Source: an uncultured Arenicella sp.
Lineage (GTDB): Bacteria; Pseudomonadota; Gammaproteobacteria; Arenicellales; Arenicellaceae
Length of the DNA: 64,000 nucleotides
Direction of reading: 5' to 3'
Assembly: GCA_938045295.1 (NCBI GenBank)
Contig: CALINO010000004.1
Location: forward strand, 1 to 64,000
Part shown: positions 36,659 to 45,705 of the stretch, one piece after another
How positions within the stretch are numbered: the first letter of the stretch is position 1
Layout: every line of letters starts with the position of its first letter
Position numbers and translations under genes: made by a program
Notes under the pieces: model-generated
Database searches by the model: none
The model's input: the letters and a program-made list of their open reading frames with translations, nothing else
Told to the model about the DNA's origin: nothing

Positions 36659-37474
36659 ATGCCTGAATTACCGGAGGTTGAAACCACCTTGCGTGGTATA
36701 GAACCACACGCCCGCGGGCAGTTGATTGAAAATATCGTTGTACGAAACGCTGGCTTACGTTGGCCAGTGCCAGTACCAGAATTGCAAGCATTGGCAGGTC
36801 TCACTGTTGATCATTTAGAGCGTCGCGCTAAATATATTTTATTGCACACTGCGCAAGGCGTTATTTTGTTGCATTTAGGCATGTCAGGCAGTATGCGTGT
36901 GCTGCCTGCCAACACCCCACCTCAAAAGCACGACCATATTGATATTGTATTAGGCAGCGGCGACCTTATTCGGCTTAATGACCCGCGCCGATTCGGGTGT
37001 TGCTTGTTGTTGCAACCGCCGGTTCAGCAGCACAAATTGCTTGCCAATTTAGGCCCAGAGCCACTGAGCACCGCTTTTGATGGTGATTATTTATTTGAGC
37101 GTTCTCGTGCAAAAAAAACACCGGTTAAAAACTTCATTATGAATGGGAATACGGTGGTGGGTGTGGGCAATATCTACGCCAGTGAGTCCTTATTCGGGGC
37201 TGGCATTCGACCCAGTACTCAAGCCGCGAAGATCAGTCGTGCGCGTTATCATGTTTTGGCCGACAAAATCAAAGCGGTTTTAGCCAAAGCGATTGAAGCG
37301 GGTGGCACCACGTTGAATGATTTCACTCAGACGGACGGAAAACCAGGTTATTTCACTCAAGAATTGCAGGTCTATGGTCGTCAAGGAGAGCCTTGTAATC
37401 GCTGTAGTACAAGCATTAAATCAGTGGTTATTGGGCAGCGTAATACTTTTTTTTGCCCAAGCTGCCAGAAGTAG
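36659..37474 (+). CDS. mutM: Formamidopyrimidine-DNA glycosylase (MutM/Fpg)
   Basis: Base-excision repair enzyme that removes 8-oxoguanine and formamidopyrimidines. The 271 aa protein begins PELPEVETTLRGI, where Pro1 after Met removal is the catalytic nucleophile and Glu2 is essential. The central VGNIYASESLFGAGI helix-two-turn-helix and the C-terminal zinc finger (Cys pairs in CNRC and CPSC, about 247-270) are intact. It follows hemY by 11 bp and may be read from the hem transcript. Confidence 0.96.
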   Translation: MPELPEVETTLRGIEPHARGQLIENIVVRNAGLRWPVPVPELQALAGLTVDHLERRAKYILLHTAQGVILLHLGMSGSMRVLPANTPPQKHDHIDIVLGSGDLIRLNDPRRFGCCLLLQPPVQQHKLLANLGPEPLSTAFDGDYLFERSRAKKTPVKNFIMNGNTVVGVGNIYASESLFGAGIRPSTQAAKISRARYHVLADKIKAVLAKAIEAGGTTLNDFTQTDGKPGYFTQELQVYGRQGEPCNRCSTSIKSVVIGQRNTFFCPSCQK

Positions 37475-37595
37475 TGCTTGAACGGTTGTTGATTGCTAAT
37501 ATTCGTCGTTGTTCACGCCTGGCTTTCAGGCAACCTTCAGGTAACCTTGCTAGCCTATGCTAACGATGCGCTTAGAACTGAACGAGGATAAGATA

Positions 37596-39806
37596 GTGAA
37601 TTACAAATCAACTCTATTTTCGGTGGCCGGTCTGCTGCTTTTTAGTAGCACTATCATGGCTGCCGATCCAACCTCTTTAAAGAAAAATACTATGTCGAAA
37701 TACAGCCGCTTAACCCAATTAGCCACCCCTGCGCCCAGTGCTAAAAGGGTAGACAGTGAGCGCACCTATCACGGCAAAACGTTGCATGACCCTTATTTTT
37801 GGTTGAAAGACCCAAGCTACCCTAATGTGGATGATGAGCCGGTACTGGACTATCTAAAGCAAGAAAATGCTTACCATAAGGCATTTTTAGAGCCGCATAA
37901 GGCCTTGGTTGATACGGTGTTTGAAGAGTTCAAAGGGCGCACAGACGAAACCGAAGAATCAGTGCCATACATTGAAAACGGTTACGAATACCGTTGGTTT
38001 TATCGCGAAGGTGAAGAGTATCGAACTCGTGAGCGAACCAGTCTTGCAACCGGTAAAAGCGAGGTGTTTTTAGATGAAACCGCGTTGGCAAAAGGGCATA
38101 AATATTTTGTGCTGGGCGATTGGGAAATAAGCTCAGATAACCGATATTTAGCCTACTCGTTTGATACCGCTGGCGATGAGCGTTACCAAGTAAAAATTCA
38201 AGACTTGAAAACGGGGCAATATTTAGACGATCAACTTAATGATGTGCAAGGTGAGGTGTCATTCAGCTCAGACGGTAAGTCGCTTATTTATTCGTTGTTA
38301 GAAAAAGAGCGTTGGCACGCCAAAGAAATTAAAGTGCATACGATTGGGCAAACGCAAGATAAAGACCTGACGCTTTATACTGAAAAAGACGACGGTTATT
38401 TTATTGGCTTTAATCAAACCAGCAGCAAGCAATTCTTTGTTATTAGTTCCAGCCAAGGCGAAGTGCAAGAAAGCTATGTGATTGGCAGTGATTTGAGTGG
38501 TGATTTGCAATTAATGGTTTCCCGAGATGACGGCTTTCAGCAAACAATAGATCACGCTCACGGTTACTTTTACTTGTTGGCCAATGACACGCATAAGAAC
38601 TTTCGTCTTGCGCGAGTTAAAGACACAGAGCCACAGCGTGATAACTGGCAAACTTTGCAAGCAGGTCGTGACGACAGTTACTTGCTCAGTTTGCAAAACT
38701 TTGATGGCTTTATGGCATTAAAGTCGCGCGACAAAGGGTTTGAAAAAATTGAGTTGATTGAATACCCAGGTAAAGAACTAGATAAGGGCAAGGCATCTTT
38801 AAAACGAACTAACATTGAATTTCCGGAAGCGGTTTTTACCGCCTCAGTGGGCGTCAACCCAGAGTTCAATACCGACTTCTTGCGCGTTCACTATCAATCG
38901 ATGATCACCCCAGACACCACCTTTGATTACCAAGTTAACGGTAAACAATTAGTGACTCGAAAAGTGAAAAAAGTGCCGTCTGGTTACGATACAAATCAGT
39001 ACGAAAGTGAGCGTGTCATGATACCCGCACGCGATGGCGTGGAGATTCCAGTGACCCTTGTGTACAAAAAAGGGTTTAAAAAAGACGGTCGTCAGCCAAT
39101 GTGGCTGTATGGCTATGGCGCTTACGCGGCGACTATTTCGCCCACGTTTTCGACCATGCGTTTAAGTGCGCTTGACCGTGGTTTCTCGTTTGCAATTGCG
39201 CACGTGCGTGGCGGGGCGATGATGGGTTACCAATGGTATTTGGACGGTAAGTTGGATAAACGCACCAATACCTTCAATGATTTTGTGGATGTGGCTAAAG
39301 GGCTGGTTGAGCGTGATTATGTGGCGGCCGGTAACATCTCTATTTCTGGCCGCAGCGCCGGTGGCGAATTAATGGGCGCGGTTACTATTCAAGCGCCAGA
39401 GTTATGGCGGTCGGTTAATTTGGGCGTGCCCTTTGTGGATGTACTCAATACCATGCTTGATGCAACCTTGCCATTAACACCGCCGGAATGGAAAGAGTGG
39501 GGCAACCCGATTGAAAGTGCGCAAGACTATGCGTTAATTCAAAGCTATTCGCCTTACGATAATATTGAAAAGCGCGCCTACCCACCGATGTACGTGTCGG
39601 GCGGTTTGAATGACCCGCGTGTCACCTACTGGGAGCCGGCTAAGTGGACGGCCAAAATGCGCGCTGAAAAAACCGACGATAATCTGCTGGTGATGCGCAT
39701 TAATATGGGTGCTGGGCATTTCGCCAACTCAGGCCGCTATGGCCGCCTGCGTGACTACGCTGAAGAATACGCGTTTATGTTTTTAGCGCACGGCATTAGC
39801 CAATAG
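37596..39806 (+). CDS. Exported S9A prolyl oligopeptidase / oligopeptidase B-like peptidase
   Basis: Serine peptidase of 736 aa. The N-terminal beta-propeller includes the family opening YHGKTLHDPYFWLKDP. The catalytic domain carries Ser587 in SGRSAGGELMGA, an Asp in GGLNDPRVTYWEPAKW and the His in MGAGHFANSGRYGR, all in oligopeptidase B style. Unlike cytosolic PtrB, it opens with a signal peptide (about 1-22, ending IMA). The GTG start has GAGGATAAG a few bases upstream; the ATG 13 codons earlier lacks one and would spoil the signal peptide. It stands alone downstream of mutM. Confidence 0.9.
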   Translation: MNYKSTLFSVAGLLLFSSTIMAADPTSLKKNTMSKYSRLTQLATPAPSAKRVDSERTYHGKTLHDPYFWLKDPSYPNVDDEPVLDYLKQENAYHKAFLEPHKALVDTVFEEFKGRTDETEESVPYIENGYEYRWFYREGEEYRTRERTSLATGKSEVFLDETALAKGHKYFVLGDWEISSDNRYLAYSFDTAGDERYQVKIQDLKTGQYLDDQLNDVQGEVSFSSDGKSLIYSLLEKERWHAKEIKVHTIGQTQDKDLTLYTEKDDGYFIGFNQTSSKQFFVISSSQGEVQESYVIGSDLSGDLQLMVSRDDGFQQTIDHAHGYFYLLANDTHKNFRLARVKDTEPQRDNWQTLQAGRDDSYLLSLQNFDGFMALKSRDKGFEKIELIEYPGKELDKGKASLKRTNIEFPEAVFTASVGVNPEFNTDFLRVHYQSMITPDTTFDYQVNGKQLVTRKVKKVPSGYDTNQYESERVMIPARDGVEIPVTLVYKKGFKKDGRQPMWLYGYGAYAATISPTFSTMRLSALDRGFSFAIAHVRGGAMMGYQWYLDGKLDKRTNTFNDFVDVAKGLVERDYVAAGNISISGRSAGGELMGAVTIQAPELWRSVNLGVPFVDVLNTMLDATLPLTPPEWKEWGNPIESAQDYALIQSYSPYDNIEKRAYPPMYVSGGLNDPRVTYWEPAKWTAKMRAEKTDDNLLVMRINMGAGHFANSGRYGRLRDYAEEYAFMFLAHGISQ

Positions 39807-39865
39807 TCTGCACGCTTATGGGTGAGGCAGTGTTTGAAAAATGATGGTAGCAACTCATGCTGCCA

Positions 39866-41773
39866 TCACATGGCCTCTAACTCTTCCCAGCGGCTGAAGC
39901 AGTTATCTAATTCTTCTTGGTGCGCTTTTAATTGATTGCCAGCATCGGCAATCACATTCGCGTCTTGCTGATAAAAACTGGGTTCGGCCATGGTTTGGGT
40001 TAACGTCGCTATTGCGCTTTCAAGCTCGTCGATTTTTTGCGGCATTAAATCCAGTTCGCGTTGTAATTTGTAACTCAGCTTTTTCGGTTTAATGGCTGCC
40101 TTGTTTGTGGTTGCTGGCTTGTCGACATTACTGGTGTTGGTTTGAGTTGTGGCTTGCTTAGTAATGGCATCACGTTCTCGTTTTTGTCGCAACCAGTCAT
40201 CGTAACCGCCGATGTATTCATACACCTTACCATCACCTTCAAAGGCAATGGTGCTGGTCACCACATTGTCGAGAAAGGTTCGGTCATGGCTGACCAGCAG
40301 CAAGGTGCCGTTGTAATCAATCAGTAGCTGTTCTAAAAGTTCCAGCGTTTCGTAGTCAAGGTCATTGGTGGGCTCATCCAGCACTAAGAAATTAAAAGGC
40401 TGGGTGAACAGTTTGGCCAGCATTAGGCGGTTACGCTCGCCGCCAGACAGTTTTGCCGCCGGTGCCCGCGCTCTTTCAGGGCTAAACAAGAAGTCTTGTA
40501 GGTAGCCCATAATGTGTTTGCGTTGGCCATTGATGGTGATTTCGTTATTGCCGGAAACATTGTCTTGCACGCTCAAATCATCGCGAATGGCCGAGCGGTG
40601 TTGATCCAGATAAGCGACTTCCAAAGCGGTGCCTATTTTAATGCTGCCGCGTTGCGGGGCTTGTTCACCGGTTAACATTTTTATTAATGTTGATTTGCCG
40701 CAGCCGTTGGGGCCAATAATGCCAACCTTGTCACCACGCAAAATGCGGCAAGAAAAACCACCGATCAGTGTTCGATCATCGAATTCAGCAAACAGCTCTT
40801 TACCTTCGATCACCACTTTGCCTGACTTCGCGGCTTGATTTAAGTTGATGCTGGCGGTGCCTTGGCGCTCCCGGCGTTGCTTGCGTTCTTCGCGCATTTT
40901 CTTCAGCGCACGTACTCGGCCTTCATTGCGGGTGCGTCGTGCTTGAATGCCTTGTCGAATCCACACCTCTTCTTGGGCTAGGCGTTTATCAAACTTAGCA
41001 TTGTGGCGCTCTTCTTCTTCAATCGCCTTGGCTTTGGCATTGAGGTAGGCGTTGTAGTTGCCGGGATATGACGTGATGATGCCGCGATCGAGTTCAATGA
41101 TGCGGGTGCACAATTTATCAATAAAACTGCGATCGTGAGACACAATGACCAAGGTGGCATTAAGGCTGAGTAATAGTTTTTCTAGCCACAAAATGGTGTC
41201 GATATCTAAGTGGTTGGTCGGCTCATCCAGCAATACAATATCGGGCTCTTTTACCATGGCTTGCGCCATTAAAACTCGGCGTTTCATGCCGCCAGACAGC
41301 TCTTTAAAGCGTTGCTCGGGTTCTAAGTCAAATTGCGAGCACAGTTTTTTGACTTGGTGGTCGAGTGACCAAGCATCCATTTCATTGAGTTCGGTTTGCA
41401 GGCTGGCTGAGGCATCGTGCTGCTGCGCATCATCATTCGTTGCATTGTCAGCTACATTGTCAGTTAAGTAGAATTGAGTGAGCTTTGGCCCGCGCTCACT
41501 GTCGCCTAAGGCAATGACGCTGCGGATGTCATAATCCATGTCATTGGGCACCTCTTGAATCAGCCGCCCTGCAATCACGCCTTGCTGCCTGATCAGTTCG
41601 CCATCATCCGGCAGAAGCTCGCCGTCAATCAACTTAAGCAGAGTGGATTTTCCCGCGCCATTGCGCCCAATCAAGCCAATGCGCTCATTGGCGTCAATGG
41701 TTAAATTGGTCTGATCCAGAATTGCGTCGGCACCGAAACTAACGGTGACATCTTTCAGAGTGATTAGGGCCAT
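39866..41773 (-). CDS. uup: ABC-F family ATPase Uup
   Basis: Cytosolic tandem ATP-binding cassette protein without membrane domains, which acts on ribosomes or branched DNA in E. coli. From the chosen ATG it has 635 aa. Two Walker A loops (GRNGAGKSTLL, GPNGCGKSTLI) and two signature motifs (LSGGMKRRVLMAQAM, LSGGERNRLMLAKLF) are present, each with LDEPTNHLD or LDEPTNDLD. The C-terminal coiled coil (KLSYKLQRELDLMPQKIDELE) identifies Uup among ABC-F proteins. Sixteen further upstream codons are open but are unlike the family. Confidence 0.94.
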   Translation of the reverse strand: MALITLKDVTVSFGADAILDQTNLTIDANERIGLIGRNGAGKSTLLKLIDGELLPDDGELIRQQGVIAGRLIQEVPNDMDYDIRSVIALGDSERGPKLTQFYLTDNVADNATNDDAQQHDASASLQTELNEMDAWSLDHQVKKLCSQFDLEPEQRFKELSGGMKRRVLMAQAMVKEPDIVLLDEPTNHLDIDTILWLEKLLLSLNATLVIVSHDRSFIDKLCTRIIELDRGIITSYPGNYNAYLNAKAKAIEEEERHNAKFDKRLAQEEVWIRQGIQARRTRNEGRVRALKKMREERKQRRERQGTASINLNQAAKSGKVVIEGKELFAEFDDRTLIGGFSCRILRGDKVGIIGPNGCGKSTLIKMLTGEQAPQRGSIKIGTALEVAYLDQHRSAIRDDLSVQDNVSGNNEITINGQRKHIMGYLQDFLFSPERARAPAAKLSGGERNRLMLAKLFTQPFNFLVLDEPTNDLDYETLELLEQLLIDYNGTLLLVSHDRTFLDNVVTSTIAFEGDGKVYEYIGGYDDWLRQKRERDAITKQATTQTNTSNVDKPATTNKAAIKPKKLSYKLQRELDLMPQKIDELESAIATLTQTMAEPSFYQQDANVIADAGNQLKAHQEELDNCFSRWEELEAM

Positions 41774-42128
41774 AAGAGGGTTTTTTACGTATAAAAATAA
41801 CGGCGTGAAGTCTATCATCAACCGGCCTAAGAGTATTGCGCGCGCGGTATATTGGCGTGCTAATCATTAAATTACCGTCTGAGTGTGTGAACAAATATTA
41901 AATTTGATGATTTTATAAGGAGTGCTTAAGCGTAATTTTGTATGGTATTGCAGTTAAGTATAAGGAAATTTGTTTGATCCACCGGTGATTGCATAGGTGA
42001 TTCGATGGGTCGCTGGTGATCGTGGTGATGTATAGATGATGTGCAAAGAGGCTATTTTGAAACGTCGTTACTCAACTGGTCGTTACCCAATTAAAACAGC
42101 AGTAAATATTAGGAGTATTGAAAATACT
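41774..42128. other. Intergenic region between divergent uup and the DUF4329 protein gene
   Basis: About 355 bp without a gene. It holds AT-rich DNA that must contain both divergent promoters, and a run of four GGTGAT hexamers (41984, 41996, 42015, 42024) within 46 bp. A TAGGAG sequence at about 42108 is the only ribosome-site-like element. Confidence 0.5.
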
Positions 42129-43562
42129 ATGAAGGATTTAACAAACAAGCTGAATGTACCAAAGGCAATCAGCCGTTCATTATTGTTAACGTCGCTAATG
42201 GCTGGTGTTATTGGTGCAATAAGTTTACCCGCCTCTGGCGCAGATCAATTTGCTGACTTTTGGCTTACTCAGTCTGCCGGTTCTAAGCAGCATTCAAGTC
42301 ACAACAATACGGTGAGCGTGCAAACTCAACTGGTGCAAAAAAACGCTGATAGGCCATATGTCAATCAATACAGTGATGAATTTGTATCGAGTTTTATCAG
42401 CACCGAAAATACCGACGGCAATGGTGTGACGGTTCTGAGCCGTTATTCGGATTTTGAATACAGTAGCGCGATTGAAGGCAAAGTGGGTAATTTTAGTGTG
42501 ACAAGCAGCACTGGCCGAGGCGAGCGTTTTGGCCGCACCATTAGTCAGTACAATGGTTTAGATCCGTACGCGTTTCATGGTGGTAACCTATCTGAATTTC
42601 GTTATCAAGGCTCGGCCATAGGCTATCAATTTGCCGGTCAACATCAGATTCAATTTGGCCGCACGGTGGTCAAGGCCGACCGTTTAGAAGATCGCACTTC
42701 GGACTACATTGACTATTCAAGTAATGGCTTATTTGCTCGCTACACTCAAATATCACGCGGTGCTGATTCGGTTGGTTATGGCATGGACTTTGGAATGAGT
42801 GTTGGGCGTTTTGATGTGGCCTACCAACGTTTGTCCAGTCGTTACGATGCCTCCACTGATCGAGTGCGCGTGCAATGGAATCAAAGCGCTAACAACCAGT
42901 TTGGTTTTGAATTCTCTGAGCATAAAAACACACTGCTTAACTTTCACACCGATTCCAGAATGATGCTGACTTGGCATCATACGTTTGGCAGCTCATTGCC
43001 GGTAAGTCATGCGGCAAGTGCGGCTAATGCTAAAGGTAAAAAGAAATCAGGCAACGGTGGTCGACGAATTTTAATTGGTGGTGCAGCGGCCGCAGCGGCT
43101 TTGTTATTGAGCTCAGGCAGCGATGAACAAGACAGCGCTGAACGTGTTATGCCGCAGGGCAATGGCTTGGTGCGTAATGTACAAGCGCAGCATGATGCGG
43201 CTCGGCAACGTTTAAATATGATTAACCCAGTGTCGGTGAATCAGAACCGAGAGTTTGGCGGTTATATATATCAATCGGCGGACGGCAGTTATGCTTCCAC
43301 TCAGCCTATTCGTGGTGAAGCGGCGTCAGTGTCTTTACCTATACCGAGTTTGGGGGTGCCGGCAGGCACCTTTGCGCGCGCAAGCTACCATACTCATGCC
43401 GCGTTTGACCCACGTTTTGATAATGAAAACTTTTCACCCACTGATTTGGCTGGTGACCGTGAATTTGATATTGATGGCTATTTAGGCACTCCAGGCGGTC
43501 GTTTTCTTTACCATGAGGTTTCCACAGGCGCAATCAGTCAACTTGGGCGAGTAAATAACTAA
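42129..43562 (+). CDS. Exported beta-rich protein with C-terminal DUF4329/JAMM-like domain
   Basis: A 477 aa protein. A signal peptide (about 1-37) ends LPASGA. Residues about 40-300 are beta-strand rich with alternating polar/hydrophobic residues and end TWHHTF, which looks like an outer-membrane barrel. A basic linker KGKKKSGNGGRR and an Ala/Leu segment follow (about 317-328). The C-terminus matches DUF4329. A JAMM-type metal set is visible: Glu375 in REFGGYIY, His421 and His423 in SYHTH, Ser436 and Asp439 in FSPTD. DUF4329 often forms the tip of secreted Rhs-type proteins. Peptidase activity and surface display are inference. A gene starting 2 bp later is coupled to it. Confidence 0.72.
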   Translation: MKDLTNKLNVPKAISRSLLLTSLMAGVIGAISLPASGADQFADFWLTQSAGSKQHSSHNNTVSVQTQLVQKNADRPYVNQYSDEFVSSFISTENTDGNGVTVLSRYSDFEYSSAIEGKVGNFSVTSSTGRGERFGRTISQYNGLDPYAFHGGNLSEFRYQGSAIGYQFAGQHQIQFGRTVVKADRLEDRTSDYIDYSSNGLFARYTQISRGADSVGYGMDFGMSVGRFDVAYQRLSSRYDASTDRVRVQWNQSANNQFGFEFSEHKNTLLNFHTDSRMMLTWHHTFGSSLPVSHAASAANAKGKKKSGNGGRRILIGGAAAAAALLLSSGSDEQDSAERVMPQGNGLVRNVQAQHDAARQRLNMINPVSVNQNREFGGYIYQSADGSYASTQPIRGEAASVSLPIPSLGVPAGTFARASYHTHAAFDPRFDNENFSPTDLAGDREFDIDGYLGTPGGRFLYHEVSTGAISQLGRVNN

Positions 43563-43564
43563 TC

Positions 43565-44077
43565 ATGCGCTCAGTCATAATCTTCTTTTTAGCTCAATTT
43601 ACGGTGGCGTGTATGGCGAATGATGCTGGTAGCCTTGATTTACAAGCATTGGCAGAAAAATCGTATAACGATGCCGTGGAGTACGTTAATAAACTGCCTT
43701 CGGATTGCATGTACAGCGACGGTTATTATTGCGCAGAGGTCAGTGATAAAAACAAACTTGGCGTCAGCGGTGACTATGCTTCATTAATGGACGCCAGTGG
43801 CACCTTGCCGGCGCCGGTATTACAAGCTTGGCCAGTTGCGTATCAAGCGTTTCAGCAGCAAGATATTTTAACTGAGAAGCAAAAACAGCTAAAACATTAC
43901 CGCGTTGGGTTTAAGCACGATAATGGCGAGGTAACGGTGTTGTTTCGCCCTTTATTGTTGCCTCAGTTGGTGGATGGTGACGTGGTCGGCAAGATGCGTG
44001 CCGCGTTTGGTAAAGAGGTCAGAGTGAGCGTCAGCGCCGATGACTTTTCCATAATTAAGGTGATATTTGGCCGCTAA
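43565..44077 (+). CDS. Small exported partner protein of the DUF4329 gene
   Basis: A 170 aa protein not assigned to a family. The first 18-20 residues are a signal peptide (FFLAQFTVACMAND); the Cys inside it is a poor lipobox because Thr occupies the -3 position. The mature part has two Cys in PSDCMYSDGYYCAEV that could form a disulfide, and a C-terminal alpha/beta region with YRVGFKHDNGEVTVLFRP. Only 2 bp separate it from the upstream gene, so co-translation is very likely. A chaperone, cofactor or inhibitor of the DUF4329 protein is a reasonable guess without direct evidence. Confidence 0.65.
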   Translation: MRSVIIFFLAQFTVACMANDAGSLDLQALAEKSYNDAVEYVNKLPSDCMYSDGYYCAEVSDKNKLGVSGDYASLMDASGTLPAPVLQAWPVAYQAFQQQDILTEKQKQLKHYRVGFKHDNGEVTVLFRPLLLPQLVDGDVVGKMRAAFGKEVRVSVSADDFSIIKVIFGR

Positions 44078-44230
44078 AGCCGCTTTTTTGCAGTAAAGAA
44101 TGGCTGTTTAACGGCGTTTTGCTCTAACCGACGCAGTATTCTTCATGCTATGTTGGGTGTGGGTAACGCGTTTTATACCTAAGTATTGAGTTGTTAAATA
44201 TAAAATATTATTCAATATACGGAGGATGTA

Positions 44231-44512
44231 ATGTTAGAGCTTATTATCTCTTTGGCCAGCGGTGCCCTAGGCGGCAACCTTGCCGGTAAGGCATCAAGCG
44301 CCTTGAATCAAGGCACGCTGATTAATTCAATTGTTGGCATTTTAGGTGGCGGTTTAGGTGGGCAAATTTTGTCTACGCTCACCGGCGGCGCGGTAGATGC
44401 GGGCTCGGCAGCCAGTATTGCGGGCATAGTGTCATCCGTCGCCTCAGGCGGTGTTGGCGGCGGTGTATTACTCGCCATCGTCGGTTTTATTCGTAAAGCG
44501 ATTGGCAAATAA
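44231..44512 (+). CDS. Glycine-zipper small membrane protein
   Basis: A 93 aa, very hydrophobic and Gly/Ala/Ser-rich protein. Repeated small-residue spacing (GALGGNLAG, GILGGGLGGQIL, SGGVGGGVLL) forms two or three glycine-zipper-like membrane segments, and the C-terminus is short and basic (FIRKAIGK). Similar short proteins occur in many proteobacteria, to my recollection, and have no known function. It has a strong GGAGG site before the ATG and a terminator behind it, so it is a separate transcript. Confidence 0.7.
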   Translation: MLELIISLASGALGGNLAGKASSALNQGTLINSIVGILGGGLGGQILSTLTGGAVDAGSAASIAGIVSSVASGGVGGGVLLAIVGFIRKAIGK

Positions 44513-44527
44513 GTCTTGCCGGTCATG

Positions 44528-44572
44528 ACCTAAGGCCGATCGCCGTGCATTGATTGGTCTTAGGTTTTATTA
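44528..44572 (+). terminator. Intrinsic terminator after the glycine-zipper gene
   Basis: A 14-bp stem with two G-U pairs (44528-44541 with 44552-44565) and a 10-nt loop is followed by TTTATTAA. It begins 16 bp after the stop codon. Confidence 0.75.
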
Positions 44573-44731
44573 ACTAGGTTTAGTTAAAAAGTTTTTGCTA
44601 AAAAGGGTGCGGCAAGCAGCGGCATTGCCACACAGCATTAACATCAATACAATGAACTCAGGCCATTGCCTTGTTTTTGCGTATTATTTCGTTTTTCATA
44701 TTCAGCTTCCCACTTAATTACTTCCTTCTTT

Positions 44732-45547
44732 ATGTTAGTAGAACAAATTTCTGTGAATAACAGTTTGCGTAACTATATGTACTTGGTTGCGTGCCCCGAG
44801 ACTCGCGAAGCGGCCGCCATTGACCCGCTGGATCATGTGCTTTTATTGCAACGAGCCAAAGAGCTGGGTTGGAATGTGCGCTCAGTGATTAACACGCACG
44901 AACACCATGATCATATTGGTGGAAACGAACCCGTGATTAATGCCACAGGCGCGACCTTGTACGCACATCAACACGCCATGGATAAAATACCCAATGTTGA
45001 TCAAGGCTTGGCGGCGGGTGATGTGGTGCAAATCGGCACCTCCGTGGAATTAATTGCATTGGATACACCGGGTCATACGTTTTGCCACACCTGTTTGTAT
45101 TACATGGGTAAAAATGACTTTAAACAGGATTCTGAAATGCCCGCTCTATTTAGCGGTGACACACTGTTCAATGCCGGCGTGGGCAACTGCCACAATGGTG
45201 GTAACCCTCAAACCTTGTATCAAACCTTTCGTGACCAGTTATTTAAGTTGCCCGACTACACACGCATTTTTCCCGGTCACGACTACATAGTGAATAACCT
45301 GCAATTTACGTTGGATCGAGAGCCAAACAATGCGGCGGCTAAAAGCCTTTTAGTGGCACTGCAGCAGTGGACGAGTGAAAAACACTTCATTTCAAACATT
45401 GCGATGGAAAAACTGGTTAATGCTTTTTTTCGATTAGACAGTGAAGAGATTATCGACACCTTGCGGCCTAAATTTCCCGATTTGGCTGAGCAGCCCAATG
45501 AAGAAGACGTGTTCTTAAAGCTCAGAGAGCTGCGTAATCATTGGTAG
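44732..45547 (+). CDS. gloB: Hydroxyacylglutathione hydrolase (glyoxalase II)
   Basis: Hydrolyses S-lactoylglutathione in methylglyoxal detoxification. From the chosen ATG it has 271 aa. The metallo-beta-lactamase motif is THEHHDHIGG, with further metal ligands in TPGHTFCHTCLYY, FSGDTLFNAGVG and FPGHDY. The C-terminal HAGH domain includes NNLQFTLDREPNNAAAKSL. The open frame extends 22 codons upstream without similarity to GloB. It precedes ilvE on the same strand but is separated from it by about 160 bp with a possible promoter. Confidence 0.93.
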   Translation: MLVEQISVNNSLRNYMYLVACPETREAAAIDPLDHVLLLQRAKELGWNVRSVINTHEHHDHIGGNEPVINATGATLYAHQHAMDKIPNVDQGLAAGDVVQIGTSVELIALDTPGHTFCHTCLYYMGKNDFKQDSEMPALFSGDTLFNAGVGNCHNGGNPQTLYQTFRDQLFKLPDYTRIFPGHDYIVNNLQFTLDREPNNAAAKSLLVALQQWTSEKHFISNIAMEKLVNAFFRLDSEEIIDTLRPKFPDLAEQPNEEDVFLKLRELRNHW

Positions 45548-45628
45548 GGCGCTATTTTCTGCTGATTTAGGCATTCAACAACGCGTAAAATTTTGTCGAA
45601 AATATTATTTATACTCGTCCAATAAACC

Positions 45629-45634
45629 TATAAT
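45629..45634 (+). promoter_or_regulatory. Candidate -10 element for ilvE, with a leader hairpin
   Basis: TATAAT lies 72 bp before the ilvE ATG. The predicted leader contains the inverted repeat CAGCCT/AGGCTG (45646-45651 and 45658-45663) with a 6-nt loop. No clear -35 hexamer or leader peptide is visible. Confidence 0.4.
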
Positions 45635-45705
45635 TCGACTGTTGTCAGCCTTGATATAGGCTGAGGTTTAATTGATGAGTGTTACCACTACTGGAGAGAA
45701 AAGTA

